Shown: positions 63,461-64,000 of the stretch, in pieces | Layout of the letters: each line of letters starts with the position of its first letter | How positions within the stretch are numbered: the stretch's first letter is position 1 | From: Glandiceps talaboti | Lineage: Eukaryota > Hemichordata > Enteropneusta > Spengelidae | Assembly (NCBI RefSeq): GCF_964340395.1 | Contig: NC_135549.1 | Span: 27,651,095 to 27,715,094, forward strand | Direction: 5' to 3' | DNA length: 64,000 bases | Notes under the pieces: generated by a model | Told to the model about the DNA's origin: nothing | What the model saw: the letters and a program-made list of their open reading frames with translations, nothing else | Databases searched by the model: none | Translations under genes and position numbers: made by a program

Positions 63461-64000
63461 TAAGTATCTGTGATTAAAGTAACATGTATATTTGATAACG
63501 TGAGTATTTGTAAATTATAGATCAATCAGCTGACGCGAGAAAGGATGGCTGGATTTTAAATGCGATTTACATGTAGCCAGCGTGCGAAATTAACGCCGGT
63601 CCTTCGGCCCGAGACCAACAGATTTCCGTTCGGACCGACGGTTTTTCAGAATTACAACAACGTATCGGTCCTTATGACCGATTGAAATTTGGAGTAAATA
63701 ATAACATTTATTCAAAGATATATCCAATTTCACCTACATGAATCTGATCTTGTGTTACCTATTTTACTCTCGACATCTCGTTCAAGTCAAGCGGCACAGA
63801 GCTAGCTCGCTACGTGTTGTTGCCAATGTTGATATCATGACTACATGACGTAGCATGCAGCGTCTAATCATCTGCGTCTTAGACATTCAGACTCATTTTA
63901 CGCATTCAGCGCATACGTCTTTTTCCGCCATGATATCGTACTCATTTAATCATTGTTGTAAAGTTTACTGCTCGAAGTGTATGAAACTTTTAACGTGTTT
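63461..64000. other. 5' flank of DCP1, no gene recognised
   Basis: No coding exon is recognised. A GC-richer patch at about 63578-63650 (GCGTGCGAAATTAACGCCGG, then GGTCCTTCGGCC and GTTCGGACCGACGG) has partial self-complementarity and may be a dispersed repeat. Confidence 0.4.

Overview
This window is intron-rich animal nuclear DNA. It is AT-rich, full of simple repeats, and carries tRNA-derived SINEs with (ATT)n tails and many short inverted-repeat elements. Repeat style, gene structure and DCP1 sequence together suggest a marine invertebrate, possibly a basal deuterostome such as a lancelet or hemichordate. The species cannot be fixed from the sequence alone.

I can support one protein-coding gene: DCP1, the mRNA-decapping activator, on the minus strand. 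Its start codon is at 63317-63315 and its stop at 12000-11998. Eight coding exons join in frame across canonical GT/AG junctions to give a 615-residue protein. It has an N-terminal EVH1 domain (exons 1-4), two copies of the short motif I helix (exon 5), a long low-complexity linker (exons 6-7) and the C-terminal trimerization domain split between exons 7 and 8. Exon 2 is only 41 nt and lies between introns of about 27.9 kb and 16.2 kb, so most of the window is intron.

Layout: 1-7377 is probably intergenic and holds microsatellites, a degenerate tandem array, a TTAA-flanked element (4237-4606) and a 354-bp palindrome (6925-7278). 7378-11997 is the candidate 3' UTR or downstream region, with a 70-bp tandem array and a cluster of ATGGCTGC repeats. 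11998-19034 holds exons 8 to 3, with foldback elements in the introns. 19035-35242 (intron 2) holds a 31-bp minisatellite interrupted by a SINE, a ~112-bp tandem array and several short inverted-repeat elements. 35284-63188 (intron 1) holds a GTAC/GTGC minisatellite, a tandem array of octamer palindromes, further GGCCTAAA-type elements, two copies of a ~100-bp hairpin flanked by long direct repeats, a nested transposon insertion, a 375-bp (CT)n tract and a full-length SINE 53 bp from exon 1. 63318-64000 is the 5' flank.

I found no transposase or reverse transcriptase ORF, rRNA gene, functional tRNA gene or CRISPR array. Nearly all other open frames are translated microsatellites or random intronic ORFs.
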